A DNA stretch of 10,873 nt, from positions 1-10,873 of the forward strand of contig CAZKHG010000069.1 of NCBI GenBank assembly GCA_964552655.1, read 5' to 3'. This document shows positions 4,943 through 10,873 of this stretch, piece after piece; positions within the stretch are counted from its first letter, which is position 1, and each line of letters begins with the position of its first letter. Below the pieces are notes generated by a model. The model was given only the letters and a program-made list of their open reading frames with translations, did no database searches and was not told where the DNA came from. Origin of the DNA: CAZKHG01 sp964552655 (lineage in GTDB: Bacteria > Bacteroidota > Bacteroidia > Bacteroidales > Tenuifilaceae). Made by a program: the position numbers and the translations under genes.

Positions 4943-7000
4943 ATGATAAACAAACAGCTTTTGGATCCCAGAAATATTGTAGTGGTGGGAGGTTCCGATG
5001 ATGTTTCCAAACCGGGTGGAAAAATCCTGAAAAATTTAATTGATAATAAGTTCAAAGGTGAGCTCCTGGTTGTAAACCCCAAAGCAGATAAAATTCAGGG
5101 AATCAGAACATACAAGGATGTATCCGAATTGCCCAGGGTTGACCTGGCAATTTTAGCCATTGCGGCAAAGTTTTGTCCGAATGCAGTTGAGGTACTTGCA
5201 AGGCAAAAAGAAACCAGGGCATTCATCATCATTTCAGCCGGATTTCATGAGGAGAACGAGGAGGGCGCAAGGCTGGAGCAACAAATTGTAGATATAGTTA
5301 ATTCAGTGGATGGTTGTTTGATCGGTCCCAACTGTATTGGGGTGTTAAATCCCAATTATGCCGGGGTTTTTACAACACCCATTCCAAAACTTGACCCAAG
5401 AGGTGTTGATTTCATCTCAGGTTCTGGAGGGACAGCGGTGTTTATTATGGAGGCAGGAATTCCCAAAGGGCTGATTTGTTCGAGTGTTTACTCGGTTGGT
5501 AATAGTGCTCAGATGGGAGTTGAGGATATCCTTATGAACATGGATGAGCAGTTTGACCCTGAGACCAGCTCAAAAATCAAACTACTTTACTTTGAGAGCA
5601 TCAATAAACCCGATTTACTGCTCAAGCATGCAACATCACTAATAAATAAGGGTTGTAGAATCGCAGCAATTAAGGCAGGAAGTTCCGATGCCGGAAGCCG
5701 GGCAGCCAGCTCACATACCGGAGCATTGGCAGGAAGCGATGTTGCAGTTGAAGCACTTTTCAGAAAAGCCGGAATTGTTCGTTGCTACGGAAGGGACGAA
5801 CTTGCAACTGTTGCCGGCATATTTATGCATCCGGAGGTTAAGGGTAAAAATATTGCCGTAATTACGCATGCCGGTGGCCCGGCAGTAATGCTTACCGATA
5901 CGTTATCAAACAATGGCATGGAGGTTCCGCATATTGACGGCCCCAAAGCCAAGGAGTTATTATCGAAGTTGTTCGGCGGATCGTCTGTTGCCAACCCGAT
6001 TGATATTCTGGCAACCGGCAATGCCCAGCAGCTGGGCGAGGTAATTGATGCCTGCGAGAAAGATTTCCATCATATTGATGCAATGGCGGTGATTTTTGGC
6101 AGCCCGGGATTATTCCCCGTTTACGATATTTATGATGTGCTGGATAATAAGATGAGGGAGTGTAAAAAACCAATTTTCCCCATTTTACCCTCAATAATCA
6201 ATGTAAAAGATGAAATTGCACACTTCATTTCAAAAGGAAGATTTAATTTCCCCGATGAAGTTGTGTTTGGAAATGCCCTGGCAAAAGTCTTCAATACCCC
6301 AAAACCGGCAGCTGTAGATTTTAAGAGGCCACATATTGATATCAAATCAATTAGAAGTATAATTGATAATGCCGGGAACGGGTATTTACCACCTGATAAA
6401 GTTCAGGCATTACTCGATGCAGCCGGTATTATCAGGGCAGGGGAGGCCATTGTTTCATCTCCTGAGGATGCAGTTGCTGCCGCCAATAAGCTGGGCTACC
6501 CGGTTGTGATGAAAGTGGTTGGACCGGTTCATAAGTCCGATGTTGGCGGGGTTGTTTTAAATGTTAAAAACCAGGAAATGGTAGAAACTGAATTTTCCCG
6601 GATGATCAAAATAAAAGATACCACTGCAATACTAATGCAGCCAATGCTCTCCGGCGTTGAACTGTTCATTGGGTCTAAACACGAAGATAAATTCGGGCAT
6701 TTGGTCCTTTGCGGGTTGGGCGGGATTTTTATCGAAGTTTTAAAGGATGTTGTGGCTGGTTTAGCACCTTTGTCAACCGACGAAGCAAAAGATATGATCA
6801 GGAGGCTTAAGGGTTATAAGATAATTAAGGGAGTTCGTGGTCAGGAGGCTGTAAACGAAGAACATTTTGCTGAGACAGTTGCTAGAGTGGCATCGCTGGT
6901 GGAGGTTGCCCCGGAGATTTTTGAGATGGATCTGAACCCATTGCTGGGCAAGGCGAGCGGAGTGGTTGCTGTTGATGCAAGGATTAGAATTGAGAAGTGA
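4943..7000 (+). CDS. ADP-forming acetyl/acyl-CoA synthetase, fused alpha-beta form
   Basis: A 685-aa cytoplasmic enzyme of the NDP-forming acyl-CoA synthetase family. It converts acetyl-CoA (or another acyl-CoA) + ADP + Pi to the acid + CoA + ATP, a substrate-level phosphorylation step at the end of fermentation. Domains in order: CoA-binding Rossmann domain (about 1-130; GGSDDVSKPGGKI at 16-28), succinyl-CoA-ligase-like domains (about 140-450), and ATP-grasp beta part (about 465-685). The phosphorylated His is His258 in SSHTGALAGS. The ATP-grasp core has VVMKVVGP, HKSDVGGVVLN (His530 onward) and, near the end, the EMDLNPLL metal-binding motif. All key elements are intact. In many archaea alpha and beta are separate; the one-chain form is known from bacteria and some anaerobic protists. 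Substrate range (acetate, branched or aromatic acids) cannot be read from the sequence. No terminator is visible downstream. Confidence 0.93.
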   Translation: MINKQLLDPRNIVVVGGSDDVSKPGGKILKNLIDNKFKGELLVVNPKADKIQGIRTYKDVSELPRVDLAILAIAAKFCPNAVEVLARQKETRAFIIISAGFHEENEEGARLEQQIVDIVNSVDGCLIGPNCIGVLNPNYAGVFTTPIPKLDPRGVDFISGSGGTAVFIMEAGIPKGLICSSVYSVGNSAQMGVEDILMNMDEQFDPETSSKIKLLYFESINKPDLLLKHATSLINKGCRIAAIKAGSSDAGSRAASSHTGALAGSDVAVEALFRKAGIVRCYGRDELATVAGIFMHPEVKGKNIAVITHAGGPAVMLTDTLSNNGMEVPHIDGPKAKELLSKLFGGSSVANPIDILATGNAQQLGEVIDACEKDFHHIDAMAVIFGSPGLFPVYDIYDVLDNKMRECKKPIFPILPSIINVKDEIAHFISKGRFNFPDEVVFGNALAKVFNTPKPAAVDFKRPHIDIKSIRSIIDNAGNGYLPPDKVQALLDAAGIIRAGEAIVSSPEDAVAAANKLGYPVVMKVVGPVHKSDVGGVVLNVKNQEMVETEFSRMIKIKDTTAILMQPMLSGVELFIGSKHEDKFGHLVLCGLGGIFIEVLKDVVAGLAPLSTDEAKDMIRRLKGYKIIKGVRGQEAVNEEHFAETVARVASLVEVAPEIFEMDLNPLLGKASGVVAVDARIRIEK

Positions 7001-7006
7001 GGGATT

Positions 7007-7023
7007 AGCATAGAGCATAGAGC
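7007..7023. repeat. 7-nt tandem repeat AGCATAG
   Basis: AGCATAG occurs at 7007-7013 and 7014-7020, followed by a partial AGC, inside a purine-rich tract (7001-7045) right after the synthetase stop. No hairpin is seen here. Confidence 0.55.
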
Positions 7024-7085
7024 TGGGGGCAAGGAGTAAGGTGAGATGATAGTTGAGAATTCATAAGTTAGATTTAAAAAACCAG

Positions 7086-7113
7086 TAACCTAATAACCAA
7101 TAACTCAATAACT
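7086..7113 (+). repeat. four spaced TAAC(C/T) motifs ahead of the small gene
   Basis: TAACC at 7086 and 7094 and TAACT at 7101 and 7109 recur every 7-8 nt. The last one ends directly before the ATG at 7114. The stretch contains no G after 7085, so it would make an unstructured leader. Function is unknown. Confidence 0.5.
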
Positions 7114-7275
7114 ATGTCAGTAAAAGATAACTGGAATAAGATGAATACCAACGAGAAAGTTGCCGTAGGAGCATTTGCAGTTCTAATTGCCCTTTTAATT
7201 GCTAACTGGGAAAAGGTAACAAAATCTCTGGTCGATGGGTTTGGAAAGCTTTTTGGTACAAATCAGAATAGCTGA
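7114..7275 (+). CDS. small single-pass membrane protein, 53 aa, unknown function
   Basis: The frame runs from ATG 7114 to TGA 7273-7275. The product has a polar N-terminus (MSVKDNWNKMNTNEK), one hydrophobic helix at about residues 16-30 (VAVGAFAVLIALLIA), and an amphipathic, Lys-containing C-terminus ending in TNQNS. The charge pattern suggests a single transmembrane segment; orientation is uncertain. I do not recognise a family. It is supported as a gene by its composition and by its position. It ends 7 nt before the ATG of the following membrane-protein gene, and it explains why the longer upstream GTG/ATG extension of that gene's frame should not be used. The pair is probably co-transcribed and translationally coupled. 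It could assist or regulate the downstream membrane protein, but that is inference from adjacency only. Confidence 0.65.
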   Translation: MSVKDNWNKMNTNEKVAVGAFAVLIALLIANWEKVTKSLVDGFGKLFGTNQNS

Positions 7276-7282
7276 GATTCAA

Positions 7283-7978
7283 ATGAAAAAGCACGATTGG
7301 TTCGTAATTCTGGCAGTAATTCTATTGCTCCTGCCATTCTTTTTATCGGAAACCGTTTACTCGTTCTATGTTAAGTACAATGCAGAACATGGGATGATAA
7401 CAAGTTTTATCAAATTCGCTGTTTTGGCAACATTTGGTGAAGCATTGGGGCTGAGAATCAGAACCGGAGGATACAACTACAAAGGGTTTGGGTTAATTCC
7501 CAGAGCAATTGTATGGGGATTTTTAGGGTTAACCATAAAACTGGCTTTTGTAGTTTTTGCAGCCGGAACTCCGGCTTTTCTGGCCTATATGGGTATTAAA
7601 TCAGCACTTGTGGCAATTCAGGGGATATTAACCTGGGAAAAAGTACTGGTTGCCTTCTCCATCAGCACAGCGATGAACCTTATCTTTGCACCGGTTATGA
7701 TGACTCTGCATAAAATAACCGATACCCACATTTTAAACAATGGCGGTACAATTGGTGGTTTTCTCAAACCTGTTAGGTTTGGTCAGATCATGGCAGGCAT
7801 TAACTGGAGGGTGCAATGGGATTTTGTGTTCAAAAAAACGATTCCCTTTTTCTGGATCCCAGCCCATACAATAACTTTTTTACTCCCTTCCGATTTCCAG
7901 GTACTGTTTGCAGCTGTTCTGGGAGTTGTGCTGGGTGTGCTTTTGGCTATTGCCAGCCTGAAGGGTCAAAAACAATAA
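7283..7978 (+). CDS. polytopic inner-membrane protein, Mpv17/PMP22-like
   Basis: A 231-aa protein with about six hydrophobic segments (roughly 6-24, 38-58, 71-100, 117-145, 172-190 and 202-224). Several blocks recall the Mpv17/PMP22 membrane-protein family: an early GEALGLRIRTGGY, then LIPRAIVWGFLG, NLIFAPVMMTLHKI, and near the C-terminus IPFFWIPAHTITFLLPSDFQVLFAAVLG, which parallels the family's W-P-x-x-x-x-x-F-x-x-P signature. Mpv17 members have been linked to channel-like and membrane-homeostasis roles in eukaryotes; bacterial members are uncharacterised as far as I know. The assignment is by motif resemblance, so 'conserved membrane protein' is the safe minimum. The ATG at 7283 (MKKHDWF) is chosen over an in-frame upstream ATG at 7235 because that one lies inside the 53-aa gene and adds a non-hydrophobic tail. 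The start is preceded by the A-rich CAAATG context. Confidence 0.6.
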   Translation: MKKHDWFVILAVILLLLPFFLSETVYSFYVKYNAEHGMITSFIKFAVLATFGEALGLRIRTGGYNYKGFGLIPRAIVWGFLGLTIKLAFVVFAAGTPAFLAYMGIKSALVAIQGILTWEKVLVAFSISTAMNLIFAPVMMTLHKITDTHILNNGGTIGGFLKPVRFGQIMAGINWRVQWDFVFKKTIPFFWIPAHTITFLLPSDFQVLFAAVLGVVLGVLLAIASLKGQKQ

Positions 7979-8037
7979 TCAGAGTTGGTTGTTTTAAATA
8001 ATATTAATCGGATTAAACAAATAAAAAAATAAATGCA

Positions 8038-8559
8038 ATGAAAAAAGTGGGAATTTTTTATGGGCCAGCCGGCGGATCAACCGAAAGAGTGGCCAAGAAA
8101 CTGGTTGCTCTGCTTGGTGAAGCAAATGCTGATCTGCACCTGGTAAAAAATACAAAATCTTCAGATTTCGATAAGTATGAGAATATTATCCTGGGATGCT
8201 CAACCATTGGGATGGAAACCTGGGATTCAGGTCAAAAGAAATCTGATTGGGATTTGTTCAGGCCGGAGTTTGAAAAGATAAATACCTCTGGAAAGGTTTT
8301 TGCCCTTTTTGGGTTGGGCGATCATATCTCTTATGCTCACCATTTTGTTGACTATATGGGATTTATTGGAAAATTTCTGATTGGCAAAAACGCTAAAGTT
8401 GTAGGCAGATGTGACACCAAGGACTATGAATTTATTGAATCCGAAGCAGTGATTGAAGGAAAATTCATTGGTTTGCCCATTGATGAGGACTTTGAACCCG
8501 AGCTAACCGATGAAAGAATTAAAAAATGGGTTGAAACATTAAAGAGAGAGTTTGTATAA
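8038..8559 (+). CDS. fldA: flavodoxin (long-chain, FldA type)
   Basis: A 173-aa FMN-binding electron carrier of the cytoplasm. It replaces ferredoxin in low-potential reactions, often under iron limitation. The N-terminal FYGPAGGSTERVAKKL (residues 7-22) is the FMN phosphate-binding loop. GCSTIGMETWDSGQ (about 55-68) supplies the isoalloxazine-contacting loop, and FALFGLGDHISYAHHFVDYMG (about 90-110) is the second flavin loop. Length and the C-terminal GLPIDEDFEPELTDERIKKWVE fit long-chain flavodoxins such as FldA. The family's first loop is usually GSxTGxT; here the glycine-rich GPAGGST variant is used, as in other anaerobes. The start at 8038 is preceded by an out-of-frame ATG at 8033 that stops after one codon. 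No clear -7 box lies in the 59 nt upstream, so read-through from the membrane-protein gene is possible. Confidence 0.93.
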   Translation: MKKVGIFYGPAGGSTERVAKKLVALLGEANADLHLVKNTKSSDFDKYENIILGCSTIGMETWDSGQKKSDWDLFRPEFEKINTSGKVFALFGLGDHISYAHHFVDYMGFIGKFLIGKNAKVVGRCDTKDYEFIESEAVIEGKFIGLPIDEDFEPELTDERIKKWVETLKREFV

Positions 8560-8589
8560 AGAAAGGCGGGCAATTAACCCGCCTTTCTT
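8559..8589. terminator. bidirectional terminator between flavodoxin and the secreted repeat protein
   Basis: AAGAAAGGCGGG (8559-8570) and CCCGCCTTTCTT (8578-8589) form a perfect 12-bp stem with a 7-nt loop. The A-rich/T-rich ends of the stem provide a U-rich 3' end on both strands. It lies between two convergent stops: it overlaps the flavodoxin TAA and ends 1 nt before the TAA of the opposite gene. It probably serves both. Confidence 0.88.
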
Positions 8590-8590
8590 A

Positions 8591-10873
8591 TTATTCAGCA
8601 ACCAACCGTTTACTGGTAGAAAAGCTGCCGGTGGTCATTTTTACAATATACACACCGGGAACAACTCTATTCCCTTTGGATGAAATCCTGTCCCAGGTTA
8701 TTTTACTAATTCCTGCCGGATACTCCTTATTGGAAAGTATGCCAACTCTTGAACCAAGCAGGTCGTAAACTTCAATCACTACCTTACCTGGTGTTTTTAA
8801 TGTAAAGTTGATTGTAGTGGTTTCGCTGAACGGGTTGGGATAGATGTCATTCAACGCAGTGATGCTGTTGGAAATTGGATCAACAACGGTTGGACTCATT
8901 TGGGCTTCCAGCCCAAGTACAGTTGTTCCAGAGGCTTCAAAGGTCAGGCTATAGGTGTTTGCCGGTGTTAGTGATACTATATCAGCAAATTCTTGATGGG
9001 AGGCAACCCAAACCTTCATGGAAATCTGATGCCCGGGAACAAATCCATCTATTGCCGGAGTAAAGGGATCATCAAGGGTGGCCTTTAACCTGTAAAGATC
9101 TTCCATCCCGCTAACCGTATATACACCAACGCATCTTTCACCATCAAAGATTCCTATCTCGTCACCAGGGGCAAGATGGTTCCCTTCGAAGGTGGCTTTC
9201 TTCAGGTAAATATTCATGTGATCAAGCCCGTTACCAACCCACGAGGGGGTGAAAATGCTGGAGAACTTTGGCAGTCCGTTCCAAATACCCGTTGATTTCT
9301 TTGCTCCATAGTTTAGAATGGTATTCTGGTTAACCCTTACCCTATACCCTTCGCCGGGAATTAGGTTTCCTATATTGTTTATCCATCCAAACCCAGTTAG
9401 GTTTTGTAAGGCTGCCCCAATTTGCGATTGAGCTTTTTGAAAAGATCCCTCGTCGATCAGTGGCTGCCAAGCTTCCCTGGCATTAACCAGATCAATGCTG
9501 GGGAAGCCGGAAATGTTCCAACCCAAAGAGTATGGTATTGATCCCGCATTAGGCGGTAAAGTACCGAAAATCTCTAGGGTGCAATTTTCGGTTACTTTAA
9601 TCTTATAGCCCTGTTCAATGGTGATATTCCCGATATCATTAACCCAAAGCGGGTCGATATACTCCATCGAATTACCGGCCTGATCCTGAACCTTGATCAA
9701 TTTCCCCTGGTCTGTCAATGTTGTGAGTGTTGCTTTCAGATCGGGGTTATCCGGTACCAGGGGAGAGGAGAAAATATTCCAGCCCTGTTTTAGGGAAAGC
9801 ATTATACTGGTATGAAACTTATTGAGGTAGATCAACTCAGTTTTATTTGCATCAGCAATGGTAACACTACCTGAGATGCCTTCATAGGCGTACTTGCCTA
9901 TATAGTAGTTATAGGTACCATTGGGTACAAAAAAGTTTACCATCCCCATGATATCAGTAATCAAAGTACCATACCCATCAACATACACCTCAACCCCTTC
10001 CAACGGGGTAGCCCCGTCGTAAACATTGAAGGATAATGTGTAAGTAGATGCTGTAAGTATTACTGTTTCATAAATATCAGTGCCTGCAACAGTTACACTG
10101 CCGGTATATGTATCGTAACCAGCCAGTGTTACTGTATAGTTGTAAACACCGTCAACCATGCCATAGAAATTTGCTTCACCTGAAGGGCTTGTAAACATAG
10201 GACTGAACAGGGGTATTGTAATCATTGCATTTTCAAGTGCAGTTACCCCATTTGAAACCTGGAACGTGATTGTATATGTTGGTGAAGATGGTGTTAAAAT
10301 GACGTTTTCAATCCAATCAGCACTAGTAAGTGTAATGGTTCCACCGGTAGAATTATAACCAGAAGCTGTTACAGTATATGTATAAACTCCATCTGGTATT
10401 GCTGAAAATACAGCAATGCCGGAAGCATCACTCAAAATCGTGCCAACTCCGTTAAGATCAACACTGGCGCCTGTAATTGGAGTTGCTCCATCCATAACTG
10501 TAAATGTTATGTTATGTGTAGTTACTGATGGTATTAAAAATACATTCTCAATCCAGTCCGCCCCGGCAACGGTGAACCCACCGGAAGCAGGATCGTAGCC
10601 TGAAGCGGAGACGGAGTAGGTGTAGGCACCATCAGCCACATCGGCAAAAACGGCAAACCCGGAAACATCAGTGGTCATTGTGCCAACGCCATTGAGGGTA
10701 ACATCTGCCCCCTGAACGGGCATAGCACCATCCATCACGGTGAAGGTTACAGAGTGAAGGATTAAGCTGGGTGTAAGAGTAACATTCTCAATCCAGTCCA
10801 CCCCGGCAACAGTGAACCCACCGGAAGCAGGATCGAAGCCTGAAGCGGAGACGGAGTAGGTATAAGTTCCATC
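8591..10873 (-). CDS. secreted repeat protein with T9SS C-terminal sorting domain, N-terminus outside window
   Basis: The frame is open to the right edge: 760 codons are visible and the start lies beyond it. The GTG at 10799-10801 is an internal valine of a repeat, not a start. From the N-terminal side there are five beta-type repeats resembling carboxypeptidase-regulatory-like or PEGA-like surface domains. Each has a TFTVxDGxxPxxGAxVxLNG opening, a DGxYxYxVxASGY middle and a DWIENVxLTPS end. Next comes a duplicated module (about 9300-9800): GWNI, then WVNDIGN or WINNIGN, then GYKIKV or GYRVRV. A beta-rich stretch (about 8900-9290) follows. The last ~80 residues (8594-8850) are the type A T9SS sorting domain, with YPNPF, VYDLLG, GxSxITWD and GVYIVKM motifs. 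The protein should be exported by Sec, then carried across the outer membrane by the type IX system and released or anchored at the surface. An adhesive or structural role is plausible. No catalytic motif is visible. The terminator at 8559-8589 lies just past the stop. Confidence 0.9.
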   Translation of the reverse strand, partial: DGTYTYSVSASGFDPASGGFTVAGVDWIENVTLTPSLILHSVTFTVMDGAMPVQGADVTLNGVGTMTTDVSGFAVFADVADGAYTYSVSASGYDPASGGFTVAGADWIENVFLIPSVTTHNITFTVMDGATPITGASVDLNGVGTILSDASGIAVFSAIPDGVYTYTVTASGYNSTGGTITLTSADWIENVILTPSSPTYTITFQVSNGVTALENAMITIPLFSPMFTSPSGEANFYGMVDGVYNYTVTLAGYDTYTGSVTVAGTDIYETVILTASTYTLSFNVYDGATPLEGVEVYVDGYGTLITDIMGMVNFFVPNGTYNYYIGKYAYEGISGSVTIADANKTELIYLNKFHTSIMLSLKQGWNIFSSPLVPDNPDLKATLTTLTDQGKLIKVQDQAGNSMEYIDPLWVNDIGNITIEQGYKIKVTENCTLEIFGTLPPNAGSIPYSLGWNISGFPSIDLVNAREAWQPLIDEGSFQKAQSQIGAALQNLTGFGWINNIGNLIPGEGYRVRVNQNTILNYGAKKSTGIWNGLPKFSSIFTPSWVGNGLDHMNIYLKKATFEGNHLAPGDEIGIFDGERCVGVYTVSGMEDLYRLKATLDDPFTPAIDGFVPGHQISMKVWVASHQEFADIVSLTPANTYSLTFEASGTTVLGLEAQMSPTVVDPISNSITALNDIYPNPFSETTTINFTLKTPGKVVIEVYDLLGSRVGILSNKEYPAGISKITWDRISSKGNRVVPGVYIVKMTTGSFSTSKRLVAE
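9815..10873 (-). repeat. tandem 240-nt (80-residue) coding repeats
   Basis: Unit boundaries measured from the conserved opening codon: a partial unit at 10757-10873, full units at 10517-10756 and 10277-10516 (each exactly 240 nt), then 10043-10276 (234 nt) and 9815-10042 (228 nt). The units are most alike toward the right edge. Positions 10801-10873 match 10561-10633 at 67 of 73 bases. They become progressively more divergent and shorter toward the sorting domain. Confidence 0.85.

Noticed and set aside
10799..10801. GTG as start of the secreted repeat protein
   Set aside because: The same frame continues without a stop to the window edge and reads through another copy of the repeat, so this codon is an internal valine.

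Overview
The window looks like a chromosomal piece of an anaerobic or microaerotolerant member of the Bacteroidota (probably Bacteroidales or a relative). Three lines of evidence agree. Four genes have a perfect TAnnTTTG element, the Bacteroidota -7 box, just upstream. Starts lack Shine-Dalgarno sequences and instead have A-rich leaders. The last gene ends in a type IX secretion (T9SS) sorting domain, a system confined to this phylum. Rubrerythrin, flavodoxin and an ADP-forming acetyl-CoA synthetase point to a fermentative, oxygen-avoiding lifestyle. The assignment is inference; no rRNA or other marker gene is present.

Layout. Positions 1-158 (-) hold the N-terminal third to half of a small MNT-type nucleotidyltransferase running off the left edge. 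Positions 363-1832 (-) encode a CPA1 potassium/proton antiporter (CvrA/NhaP2 type). A 1.1-kb gene-free stretch follows (1833-2941). It holds a 100-N assembly gap and an unusual cluster of tiny palindromes (4-5 bp arms around 3-5 nt loops, with different arm sequences). Positions 2942-3520 (-) encode rubrerythrin, with a terminator downstream and a promoter nested against the terminator of the next unit. Positions 3670-4760 (-) are a two-gene unit of exported thioredoxin-fold proteins, a TlpA-like lipoprotein followed by a peroxiredoxin-like CxxC protein.

From a divergent promoter region at 4761-4942 the + strand carries the fused ADP-forming acyl/acetyl-CoA synthetase (4943-7000). Next come a 53-aa single-pass membrane protein (7114-7275), a polytopic membrane protein with Mpv17/PMP22-like features 7 nt later (7283-7978), and a flavodoxin (8038-8559). 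A perfect 12-bp hairpin at 8559-8589 separates the flavodoxin from a convergent, incomplete secreted repeat protein (8591-10873, -). That protein has tandem 80-residue beta-type repeats, a duplicated 'GWN' module and a C-terminal T9SS signal.

Functionally most of this is housekeeping: pH/K+ homeostasis, peroxide reduction, envelope thiol redox, acetate formation with ATP gain, and low-potential electron transfer. I found no defence system, phage, IS transposase, CRISPR array or RNA gene. The parts most worth a second look are the palindrome cluster around the gap, the small-protein/Mpv17-like pair, and the recently amplified repeats of the T9SS protein.
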